Shown here one piece after another: positions 11,717 to 21,797 of a stretch of DNA of 54,488 nt (the stretch's first letter is position 1; every line of letters begins with the position of its first letter). Made by a program: the position numbers and the translations under genes. A model generated the notes under the pieces. The model was not told where the DNA came from. It saw only the letters and a list, made by a program, of their open reading frames with translations, and searched no databases. The stretch covers positions 166,465 through 220,952 of the forward strand of contig BLXT01001622.1 of the NCBI GenBank assembly GCA_019648995.1, read 5' to 3'. Source of the stretch: Plakobranchus ocellatus. Lineage: Eukaryota > Mollusca > Gastropoda > Plakobranchidae.

Positions 11717-11848
11717 AACATATATTGTCATTGCAAGAAACCGGAATGTTGCTCAATTTAATGGTTTCACTATGAGTGGGTAGGAATAATAAGAGCATTT
11801 AAAGGAAGGTGGTTCTGTAGCTTTTGTAAGCCTCAAGGCAAGAACTAA
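11717..11848 (+). pseudogene. PHD-finger-like tail of the SWIM-YqaJ pseudogene
   Basis: NIYCHCKKPECCSI, then TAA at 11759, then WFHYEWVGI and KGRWFCSFC to TAA at 11846. The spacing matches a PHD finger (CxC..C..WFHxxCxG..WxCxxC), but one Cys ligand is Trp (HYEW) and a stop splits it. Terminal PHD fingers are common in this gene family. Confidence 0.55.
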
Positions 11849-12013
11849 AAAAGAAAAATGTAAATAATAATTACATAAACTTACACATTTCTATATTAAG
11901 GTTTTAAATCAAAGTATTAAATATGGCATGACTTTAGTATAAGTCACTAATATATTAGCTTATTTTGTAAAACACAATATTCATAACAAAATGCAATTAT
12001 TTTTGTTGCCTAA

Positions 12014-13161
12014 AACCATGGCAATATCTTTATTTATGGACATGTTTATTTTTATATGTAAAGGAGGTGGTCTAGTCAAGAGCCTAGGAGTTGTTACCCA
12101 GCTCTGTCTGAGTTTTCTCTCCTTTCCCCGATCGTGTACATGCTGACTCCCCCTGAGCGTTATGCTTGACTAGTTTATGGCTCTCACGGGTGCATTCTCT
12201 GCAAGTCCATCGCAGAAAGATTGTTTGATGCTGACCGAAGAAAAGCGATTGATGTTGATAAAAGATTACTTGATTTGTTGTTCCATGTTAAATTTGAAAG
12301 TAAAAATAGTCCTTGTAGCGTCGTTGTGCCAATATGCACTTATTTTTAAACAATGTTTTATTTTTATCAAATAATTCGTTAGTAATAGGGTTTGTAACTT
12401 TTTATTGTTAGTCGTCAGATATATTTTTAAGGTTGATAGTTTTAGGAATGTAAAAGTAAAGCGTATTGTAATATTTTTAGATCTATTTTGTATTGGGTAT
12501 GGAAGTGATCTTATCATCGGCTCTTTTCTGGTGCGGCCTGAGGCATGGGCTCACTCATTCAGTCCACATCTTTCTCAGAGGCAAGACATATTTCTGACCA
12601 GTGTACTTTGCTTTTTCCATACTTCACTAAAAAAAAGTATGTAAACGTTTCTTGAAAAACTACAAGAGCAGGTAAATTTGTATTTTGATTGAAATTATTT
12701 TTTTTCTTTTAGTGTTTTAATTTTTACATATGAATTTACTTTTCCTCATTGAAATCTAGATTTGAAGCAACTTGCTCATGAGGATGAGTCTGTTATGCCT
12801 CTAGATAAGACACAATCTAAAAATAAAGTGCACATTTAAGTTAGACAGGTTGCTCCTCTGTCGATCAAGTTTTATTTTCTTGATCACATTAATTATTTAA
12901 TACTTGGTTATTTCTTTTGTAGTACTTCTCTAGTGTCTCTTTTTTATTTTTGTATACCCTGCACCTGTGTTGAGTTTAGTGTTTGTTGGCACCCACATAG
13001 TTTGTCACGCGGTTATTGTGGTGTCATAGTTGTGCTAGCGTGACATATGCTTTATATAATAAGGGTTTAATAAGCCTGTCGTCGACCCAAGTGGCCCAGG
13101 CCACCCCCTTTACATATAAAAATAAAAATAAACGTCCATAAATAAAGATATTGCTATGGTT
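12014..13161. mobile_element. 1.15 kb element with about 57 bp terminal inverted repeats
   Basis: The left end aaccatggcaatatctttat and the right end in reverse complement, aaccatagcaatatctttat, continue matching through ttatggac, tttatttttatatgtaaag and g(a/g)ggtgg with one 6 bp indel. Internal frames are short and unrecognised. No target-site duplication was found. It may be a non-autonomous DNA transposon. It lies right after the SWIM-YqaJ remnant. Confidence 0.7.
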
Positions 13162-13377
13162 CACTGAAAACAAAGTCTTAAAAATATAGACAGCTGTTTA
13201 ACAAACATGTGTCTGGGCAAGGGATAGAAATGACATTTTTTTTCCATAGAATAACAAACATTTTAAGAAGGATGGTACTTGCCATTTATAATATTTTAGA
13301 TTAGCATTCTTGCACGTGTTCAAAAATTGATGTACATTATTGTTTTTAAGCTACCAGTATGTTCACACAATTTTCAT

Positions 13378-13691
13378 TTAACTCTTTAACCAGTCAGAAA
13401 CGCTCAGAGCGTTTCTCAAACTAACCGCTTATCCAGTCAAAAACGCTCTCACCGTACATGACCACTTTTTTACCACTTTTTGCACTCACACAATAACAGA
13501 GCATTAGAAGAAAAAGTTATAAAATTTTGCTTTCACAGTTTACTATGTTCTTTTCCCTTTCATTTGGTGTATTGGACAATAAGCTTAAACAAAAATTGAG
13601 TGATTTATGGGCTTTTTAAAAATACACTCTTGTTGACAAAGGAGAAAGACCCCTAAAAAATGAGTTAAAAAATAACTGGTTAAAGAGTTAA
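13378..13691. mobile_element. piggyBac-type MITE with TTAA target duplications
   Basis: TTAA at both ends (13378 and 13688) flanks 13 bp inverted termini CTCTTTAACCAGT...ACTGGTTAAAGAG. TTAA duplication is the signature of piggyBac-type insertion. The interior of about 300 bp is non-coding, with a small palindrome aacgctcagagcgtt near 13402. Confidence 0.8.
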
Positions 13692-13867
13692 TACATATTT
13701 TAAGGTAAACCCTTTTTTCAACTCATAAGAAGTATTCTGTGAGAGAAAACGTATGAACAGAATCTGTTACCATAAAAAAGTAATGGAGTGGAAAATTATA
13801 AATGAATGAAAAAAGAAAAACAATTTACCTAAAATCTGGAGATAATTCCAAACTATATAAAGGCATG

Positions 13868-15906
13868 ACTTATGTAAATGGCACTACAGATGGACTAAGA
13901 TTTGTAAAACATGCACATACTGTGACAATGTGGTCAAGGCTTGTTAATGAATTATTGTTTTCTATATTGGTTAATAAATAGTCAATAGGAATTGTTGTTT
14001 TGAGTATGGTATATTTGTTTTTCATATTACCAATTAATCTCTCAACATGTATTCTCAACTGAGCTCATTTTCTTATTTCATAAGAGGATAACTGTTTCTT
14101 GCCATAAGTAAATGATGGAATTTTCAATTCGGCACACAATTAAATTTATTCTATCATGAATGTGAAAGCCCCGATCTGCTAAAACTATATCTCCCATGTT
14201 CAACTTATTTAAAAAATATTTATATATTTATCTGATGATCTCCCTCCCCAACCCTCTGAGAGATAACAAATACTGTGGAATAATACCCATCAAATATTCA
14301 ATTGTATTATGGGACTTATCATTTGAGTAAGCATAGTTTTTTTCTAAACAAACCCTACTTGGCCAATGAAGTAAAAACTTCATTTTACTGTGCATTATGT
14401 TTAAAACACGAGTGAAAATATTTGGTCACCTGTAAGCTTATTTGAACAGCCAAGGCACAATTCATCAGGACAACTGAAATTTCCTGAAAAATTGAGAGGG
14501 TATTCCTGCTAACCCTGGGCATAAATTTTGTCAAGAATACAACTAAATTATACAGGACAAGCCAACATGGCAAACCTGTGTAGCATTACACATTTTCAAC
14601 ATTATGTCTAAACATATCTTAATTAAATGTATGTAAAACAAGACACTTTTTGAAATCAGCAATCTCTGTGGTCATGTCATTGATGACAGCCTCCTATGTC
14701 TATTTCTAAATCTAAAATCATACTATCTTTAAATGAAAGTACAATGACATGTCAAATACCAAATACAAATATGTACCTAATACATTATTTATTATAAAAT
14801 CCATAACATAAAGACTAAGTAGGCCTTTGCTCAAAGGTCCTAAACAGTTATGATGTTTTGCTTCATTCTTAAGCTGAAAATTGCAACCTGTAAATTTAAA
14901 TGTTATGGCTTTGAGTTTTTATGAAGCAACTTTAATGACTGAGACAAAAAAAAAAAAAGATGCTGATTTCTATAGGTTGTTGCACCTTTCAAATTTCCAA
15001 AAAACTTTTCTTTACTTCTTGACTCGTGATGGCTGGATGGTTTTTGCTTGTTTTTTTTGTTTTTTTTTTAATGCAATGAGCATTTACAGAATAGACTTCA
15101 TGGAGGTAATGTGGGATCCACCTCTCTGTACTTTATTTTATTACCTCATCAATGCATTTTATTTTTTAGGTCTATGTCTCATGAGCCTTTCTGCTTTCAC
15201 AACCAAACTTTACCATGATGCTTACATCTAACAACTTATCTTTTTTTTCTTGAGAATGAATAATCTGTAGGTGATCATACTTGGCTGTGTTCTTTCTAAT
15301 TTATTGAGAGTCAATATAAATATCCTATTTAAAGCGGTTTTTTACATTTTTCAATACCATTAACTATTTTTTACATTTTTCAGCATTTTGCACTGAATTG
15401 AAATAAAAATGTAAATAAAATTTGGACAATTCATACAATATTACTTATAGTCTTTTTTCTTTCCTTTTTTACTCCACTGAATCTGTGATCGAACTGTTAC
15501 ATTATAGCCTAAAAACAAGACATCAAAAAGCTGTAACAAAAAAACAGCAATAGAGGCCAATAAAAGGAAACCATATGTTTTTTTAAGCTCACCATTTTTT
15601 CCCCCACTGTTTTAACAGAAAGGTGATGACTTTACTTTACAGAAATAAACTTTTCATTTTATCACCCTTTACATGTATTCCAGAAAAGCTTACCTCACTG
15701 ACTATCTGAGACTGTTTGCACATTAAGAGATTCCGTGCCACAGCCAAATGTGCTGCTATCTTTTCCTGTAGCACAAGTGAGTTTTGCAGGTGTTTTCCTG
15801 CTGTTCTACCAGTTAAAAGCAGCTAGCGACTTGTCTGCTCCATGCCCAAGATTTAAGCATGGCACCCAGCCTGGATTGGTCTCATCATGCATGTAAGCTG
15901 GCTTTC
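13868..15906 (-). pseudogene. THAP-domain / DDE_Tnp_4 transposase pseudogene
   Basis: Read right to left. An exon at 15694-15906 has acceptor tgtttatcag and donor gtaagc. It encodes GKPAYMHDETNPGWVPCLNL and GH, the C-terminal half of a THAP zinc finger. DDE_Tnp_4 (Harbinger-like/IS5-type) pieces follow downstream: LHWPSR and YSNDKSHNTIEYLMGIIPQ (about 14375-14270), SEGWGGRSSDKYIN in a shifted frame, MGDIVLADRGFHIHDRINL (about 14195, second catalytic Asp in ADRGF), and RIHVERLIGNMKNKYTILKT with TVCACFTNLSPSVVPF (14058-13870). At least two frameshifts and several stops; no TIRs recognised. Frames between 14600 and 15690, including an A/T-rich 116-codon plus frame, are not recognisable. Confidence 0.75.
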
Positions 15907-16956
15907 CTGATAAACAATAAATATTCAACAAATGAATCATTATAGAGGTCCAATTTTGAAAAGGTGTTTCAACATAAATCTTCACTGACAGTTAAAAGTC
16001 TTATATTCTCTCACGGATAAAGTAACTGAAAAAAAAATACTGCACAAAATTTTTTCCCATGAAGATAAAACACTTCCAAATAAAATCTTTACCCACTCAA
16101 CAGATACACTAAAATCCTATTTCTGATGCTTACACATACACACACTCATACAAATATATTATATCTTAGGTGATGAAAGTTAATGTTCTCCAATATGATA
16201 AGCAGTTTCATGTTGTATCCTAAAAATTTATTAACTAGACCAGAAAATTAAACAGGTGTGGTAGGCCTGGATCTAGAATGAAAAAGTTAAAATGTACACT
16301 AAAAAAAGGGCAAGGGATTTGGAGAGAATTAAAATTATTTCAAGTGGGGTCTATAGTATCAGTTGACTTATTAATTTCAGTACATAATTTTTAAAGTTGC
16401 CAATTATATAAAAAATTCATGCTGAATTATTTCAGCAGGTTAAAACTTTTTCAAAACTTTTCAATGTTGTTTAAGCTATGGTGATTATCAGGACATCTTT
16501 TTTGGGGTATAAAAATATTCTGAACATGACTTGATCAGCCTCTTCATTTAAAAAAAAAGATGGGCTGCATTATAGGCCTAATAAGAAATTTCACTGAATT
16601 CTGCTCTAGGAATCTAGATCTTGATTCGACTAATTTATATAGATTTATATTGATTCTAGTTATAGCCTAGTGATACAATTTACGTTGCAATCTAAATCAA
16701 TCTATTCTAATCTAGATTCTAGATTTAAATCTAGACTTCTAGTATTTTTTATTCTTTAGATATGTTGCCATTGACACCTTCAGATAAATACTTGTGATCA
16801 TTTTAGAGTTCTCGTTGAGCAGAAGGTAAAGAAATAAACAATTTAAACTTCTTAAAGGAACAGAGTATTTTATTAGTTCATGCCAATATAAAATTATAGA
16901 AACTAATCTATCAGGCCACAGGTGGGGGGTGGGGTAAATTATTGTGTCGAAAAAGA
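15907..16956. other. No gene seen; AGATCT/TCTAGA cluster
   Basis: AT-rich. An N-terminal THAP exon was looked for on the minus strand and not found. At 16605-16740 there is another dense block of tctagat/agatct words. Confidence 0.4.
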
Positions 16957-17161
16957 TTAGCGTAAATGTATCAGGAAAGAAGACTGTTCATTTATGTTCA
17001 GCCCTTGTGGTTCTGTTGTTTTTAAAGTGTGAATCCAAAACATTTCTTTATTGAGTCTGCTGATGGTGTCAGGATGTGGTAGGTGTTTGATTGCGATAAT
17101 ATAGAGGTGCTTGATTTTATGATCTGTAAATATAAGGTTGAAATGTTTAGCTATTGGGATG

Positions 17162-17345
17162 CCTTCATTATGAAAAGCACTCTTATAAGGTGTGAAAAAA
17201 CTACTGGGGTGTCTGTCATTGTTAATTGTAAAACAGTGGTTCAAACACTCAGATCCAGATTCAACCACCATTGTTTTACAATTAACAATGACAGACACCC
17301 CAGTAGTTTTTTCACACCTTATAAGAGTGCTTTTCATAATGAAGG
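17162..17345. repeat. Perfect 74 bp fold-back in Penelope-like fragment
   Basis: The arms 17162-17235 and 17272-17345 are reverse complements without mismatch (for example ccttcattatgaaaagcac and gtgcttttcataatgaagg at the outer ends). Confidence 0.9.
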
Positions 17346-17468
17346 ATTTTTTTCGTTTCAGATAATGATCTTTAAACATTAAGCTTATATTTTATGTCAT
17401 GATTCTTTGCTTAGCGAGTATCTATGATATTTTTTTGTGATCATCATTCATCATTTTTTAACTATAAA

Positions 17469-17490
17469 GCCTTAAGGGAGAAATGTTGTT
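17469..17490 (+). ncRNA. Hammerhead-like remnant, Penelope copy 2
   Basis: gccttaaggg-agaaatgttgtt aligns with the GCCTTAAAGGCGAAACGTTGTT-type core of copy 1. The GAAAC box has become GAAAT and the CUGAUGA side is not recognisable. Confidence 0.3.
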
Positions 17491-17600
17491 ACGTATACTG
17501 TACAAGTGTTTTAATTTATTCTTATAAGTTTGAGTAGTGATTGTATTCTTTTACTATATTAATAGCAATTAATATATATAGAAATGAAATGGAAGTGATC

Positions 17601-19790
17601 TCTGGAAATTGTGTTTCATGTTCACTCATAATGAAGGATTATACTGTAATATAAGCAGGTTAGTTTGCAGTCTTGCTTTCACAGATTTACTTTTCTTAAA
17701 TGCACATTCCCAGGTCTTGCCAAGGAATTTAAATCCAATGAGGAATTGCCAAAACATTTGTTACATTTGAAAGATTCCTACTAGCCATATCTGAAATTGA
17801 AACAGAAGAAAATTCAGACACAGTACTCCTGGAAACAAAACGATTGGTTAGAAGATCCAGAGAATGCAGGAACATTTGATATAGATGTAACTTATTAGTA
17901 ATTAAAATAAAAAAAAATAAAACCAAGATTAACTTAAACTAATGTGAATAAAAAGTCAACAGATCAGTAGTACCTTAAAAAGCACTTTGCCTTTATTGGC
18001 TTCATCAATTACTTGTACACTACAGAAGACATTTAATAATGATGGTTTATGTTGTTGTTGTTAAATGTCTTCTGCACCGTAACTACCTGATGAATCAATG
18101 GCATACATTCACAGAGTGGGCAATCTATTGTTTTCTTCACGTGATACTAGCTAGGCTATCTATCGCAAAAAGACAAAGGCAGGACCCTATGTTAGGATTG
18201 CAAAGTTTACTCGATTGCCGCATATTTCTTTAATGTTAGTCAATTTGAAATATTGTGATCTACTCAATGACACACATAAAGTTGTTAAGCTGCAATTGTG
18301 TTTTAAGCTTGCAATAATCGCATACACATGGACAAATGAAATGCTTTGATATAAAAGTCTTACGGCTTGATCAAGACCGGTGTACATAAAACAAATAAAC
18401 AAGTAAATAAAACAAAAACTATAAAATTATCTGTATGGTCTTTAAGTTTAACTTGGTTTGCACATAGCTAGATAAAAAATTATGCAACATTCGGCCTACA
18501 AATTTACTAAACTTTTGAGGTTAGGATTGAAATACAAGCTGATGGCTCATGGCGCTATGTTTTTCAATAACTTCAAAAACTGTCAAGTGCACAGTTAACA
18601 CAGGATAGACTACATTTCTAGACTAGTAACGAGTTAGCATTGAATCTAGATCTAGAACTATATCTAGAGTTCTTGATGCTGTAAGATCTAGATCTAGTCT
18701 AGCCAAGTAGCTTGTTTCAAAATTNNNNNNNNNNNNNNNNNNNNNNNNNNNNNNNNNTTTGTTTGTTTAGGTTGATATCTTGAATTTTCTTAATTTATGA
18801 AACCATGTTTTAAATAAAATCCACTCATGTAGTTTCTCTGTTTGGAGAAAAATATCTTGATGGCATTTTTTTCTCTATTATGAAAACGTCGTAAGGTAAA
18901 ACCTGTTTACTGAGAATGCAGATGGAAATTATGTTTGCATATTATTTACACAGGCTAATCTAATCCAGGCAGTTTTTGAATCCACATAATTTGCTGGAAC
19001 CTAGATTTAGAGTTCTAATCAGAGTCTAGAACTGGAACAAAGATTAACATCTGTATGATATTATTTTGGATCATAAAAGAAAAAAAAAATTAGAGACAAT
19101 GTTGAGAGCTCACTTCTGGATCCAGGATCTAGTAGAGATTGCAAACTTCTATGATTTTCTGAGTAGTAAGATGTAGATTCTCGTGAAGATTGCTTACTTT
19201 AGATCTCTAGTATAAAATGTTGATACAACTGATCTGGATTATCCATTATTCGATTCAATATATTTTGAAATGGAAAATACACAAAGTTCTTGAGTGAGAA
19301 AGGCTTTCTGCCACTATGCTCTATTTACTGCAAAGCATCCGCCATGTTTTCTATCCTTCATCTTTGTCCGTCATCGCATAAAAATGTAATTAATTGTTAG
19401 CAAAAATCTGTTTTTCTTAATCTTTGAGTTGTCTTTGATTTTTATTGACCAGATTTGAGTGAAAGGTATATAGATTATATTCCATTAAAAATAAATTCTG
19501 TCCGATGAGCAGTAAAAAAGGAGATGGCGCAGAAAAGTCTTGACTTAGCCTTTCAAAATGAAGATTAAGAAAACTCAAATATTATCCATAGACATACCCC
19601 TATATGTAAATCTAGAGTTCAAGCGCACTCTTTGCTGCTAAGGCGGGCAGTGGCCCAGTTAGAAAGAGGAGTGTGCCCCATAATGCAGGCAAGACTGAGA
19701 GATGCACCTTTGTTTCAAGTGCTATTTTAAAATAGTATACAACAAAGACAAGACAGTATCTGGACAGATTCTTACCTTAAATTTTACCCT
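17601..19790. other. No gene seen; small hairpin, AGATCT cluster, assembly gap
   Basis: A 21 bp near-perfect hairpin (cagaagacatttaa / ttaaatgtcttctg, around 18023-18074) lies within longer imperfect arms. AGATCT words cluster at 18640-18705. N bases occupy 18725-18757. Coding structure was not recognised. Confidence 0.4.
18725..18757. other. Assembly gap (33 N)
   Basis: A run of N next to a tagatctag cluster, so a collapsed micro-repeat is a possible cause. Confidence 0.95.
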
Positions 19791-21195
19791 GACTGTGGCC
19801 CTAGAAAAGTAAACTAGGGAGAGATTATTAAATTTTGTAACAATGTGAAATAGAAAGATTGTGTACAGAGAATGGGATTAAAGGAAAATATCGCCAAGTC
19901 CTTTGGATGCAATTTTCATGCATCTATAGGTCTATGTTAAAAGTACATAGCACAAAAAGTACTAAATGAGAAAGAGATGCAGACATGTATGCGCGCACAC
20001 TCATACATATTTGAAAAGTGAATGAGAGAGACAGTAGAAGTTCTAGATCGAAAGATAGACAGAGTGAGAGAGAGAGTGGCCCAAGAAAAATAAACTAGGG
20101 GAAGATAATTAGATTTCATAACAATGTGAAGTAAAAGAAGTGTTTACTTTTTCTTTACTGTTTCTTCTATAATTTGCAATGTATCTCAAATACATTTTAA
20201 ACATTGTGGTATTAAAGAAAAATATAGAAAGAAGATAACACGATGTATCTCTTGTTTATTCTTCATATTGCATCACAAGAAAAAATAAATCAGGGAGAAG
20301 ATAATCAATGTAACAATGCATCTCTAATTTATTTTTCATTTTAAAGGGGCTTGAGAAAAAGGAACATAAATATTTTTCGCATTAATGTCAAATAAAAAAT
20401 CCATGTCTGGCATAAGAAACTTGGGAGAAAAATATTTCCAATGCATTTGCATGCAAGTTTTTAAAATCAAAATAAGTTCTCAGGATGCAAAAATAGCTTT
20501 GGATCTATGTGAGAAAGGTACGCACACACGCATAGAGAGAGATAGAATGTTTTTTGTGTGCGAGAGTAATAGAGTACATGTATTAGAAATTTAAAAGCAA
20601 AATGTAGGAGAGGGAAAAGGCAAAAGAGAGTGTGAGAGAGAAGCGTAAGAAGGAAAGAATAGAAAGAGAGAGAGAGCCAGAAATAGGAGAAGCGGAAGAT
20701 AGAGGGAGAGAGATCTTTAAAGAGATAAACTAAAAGAATAAAGAGAGAAGCATAGAGGAGACAGAAAAGATAGAGAGACAGAGAAGCAAAAGAAACAAAG
20801 GATAAAAGGAAGAAAGAGAGAGGGAGAAATATAAAATGCAAAAGAACGGGAGCGAAAGAGAGGGAGAAAGATCCCTACATAAAGAGAGTGAGGGACAAAA
20901 AGACAAAACAAAGAGGAAACTAAAATCACCAACACGTAGCCTATAGATTGCTGTAAGGTGTGGATGATGTCCTTTGGAATGATAAATTTATAAAAGCTTG
21001 CAAAGGTGAAACTGTGCAAATAAGAGACGAAGACAGAGAAATAGAAAGAATAGAGAGAAAGAGAGAGAGGAAGGAGAGGGAGAGATGAATTGAAGAAAAT
21101 ACAAGAAAATTATCATTATGCAGCCTATAGATTGCTGTAGAAGATGTGGATTAAAATCATTGAAAAAATACTGTATGGTAAATAAAAAGCTTGCC
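19790..21195. repeat. Diverged repeat units and long purine-rich (GAGA) tract
   Basis: Three diverged copies of a unit (ag/aagaaaa.taaa.(c)aggg.aga.att...gtaacaatg) start near 19793, 20076 and 20272. Two copies of cctatagattgctgta lie at 20939 and 21123. The stretch 20600-20920 and 21025-21090 is almost purely A/G on the plus strand. No gene. It lies 0.5-1.9 kb upstream of the first recognised MINDY-like exon. Confidence 0.6.
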
Positions 21196-21701
21196 CCTAG
21201 TTCACTGAATATAAAATTAATAATGAAAATTAGTGTGTGTAGATAGTATGTCTAAAGGCTATGAACCAACAAAATGTGTGTTTTAGCAGAAATGGGGTAA
21301 ATGCGAAGGTAAAATTTTACATTGAGAGTAAGTATCCTAAGTGAAGCGGTTGTTTGTTCACAAATATATTGCAGTTGCAATATATATATATATATATCAT
21401 ATCTTATGTATTGCAAGACCATATATGTTTTCATGCATAAACATAATACTGCAAGCTAGTGATATGGATGAAAATTTTTCTTTTTTAAATTCTACACAAC
21501 TACCCATATGTAATGAACAAGTTTAAGAATTAAGTTCAATTGTTATAGATTACTTTTCCTAAGAGGAGCAGCAAGAAATATTGGATGTTTTGGCATCACG
21601 ATACACACTTTCCACTTGCAAACCACCAGTTACTTTTGTACTATTTTCATTATTTATTTTTTAACCTCAAATTTTAAGGAATGAGAGCTGAAGTATACAC
21701 C

Positions 21702-21797
21702 ATGGGTGACACAACTAAAACTTCCTTGGCAGACAGGGATCAGCTTACAAGGCTTCTCAAGATCTTTGAGAATGACTCTATAATTGGACCGGTTCAA
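21702..21797 (+). CDS. MINDY4B: MINDY-4B-like exon 1 (probable first coding exon)
   Basis: Two in-frame ATGs exist, at 21681 and 21702. The second sits in a near-perfect Kozak context (caccATGgg) and is chosen; TAA lies in frame just before the first ATG. The exon encodes a short acidic/hydrophilic leader (MGDTTKTSLADRDQLTRLLK...) ending in GPVQ, followed by the donor gtaagc in phase 0, which matches exon 2. An AG at 21677 leaves open that this is an internal exon. Homology in this leader is weak, so the exon is supported mainly by splice phase and start context. Confidence 0.55.

Larger units (their letters stand above)
6108..11848 (+). pseudogene. Broken multi-exon SWIM zinc finger / YqaJ exonuclease / PHD gene
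   Basis: At least six exon-like blocks on the plus strand follow the order of a SWIM-YqaJ family common in marine invertebrate genomes (remembered, not searched). They are an N-terminal block, 'AYKGLQAFNQ..GWV', HSQK..REPLLLWIITTDDG, the SWIM finger CDCMAG..ETCTHVSALLF, the YqaJ (lambda-exonuclease-like) domain, and a PHD-like finger. YqaJ domains are phage-type recombinase nucleases; SWIM fingers bind zinc through CxC...CxH. Damage is extensive: TAA at 8464, a frameshift inside the HSQK block near 9855, a disturbed SWIM junction near 10550, a frameshift near 10675, TGA at 11074, TAG at 11242 and TAA at 11759. The catalytic residues of YqaJ are still readable. A LINE fragment lies between the second and third blocks. 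No function is expected. Confidence 0.78.
16957..17600 (-). mobile_element. Penelope-like element fragment (GIY-YIG C-terminus) with fold-back
   Basis: The minus frame contains GIPIAKHFNLIFTDHKIKHL, HPDTISRLNKEMFWIHTLKT and EPQGLN. This matches the C-terminal end of the GIY-YIG endonuclease of Penelope-like retroelements (IAxHFN..H......EKFWIxxLxTxxPxGLN). The upstream RT is absent. At 17162-17235 and 17272-17345 there are perfect 74 bp inverted copies around a 36 bp spacer. The stretch 17385-17600 plus matches 5880-6080 minus, the presumed element terminus. Confidence 0.7.

Noticed and set aside
14881..15231. 116-codon plus frame with hydrophobic stretches
   Set aside because: Very T-rich, no family similarity, no splice or promoter context, and it lies inside the minus-strand transposase pseudogene.
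20467..21019. Minus-strand frames of 100-124 codons rich in Leu/Ser/Phe
   Set aside because: They are the complement of the GAGA purine tract; composition alone explains them.
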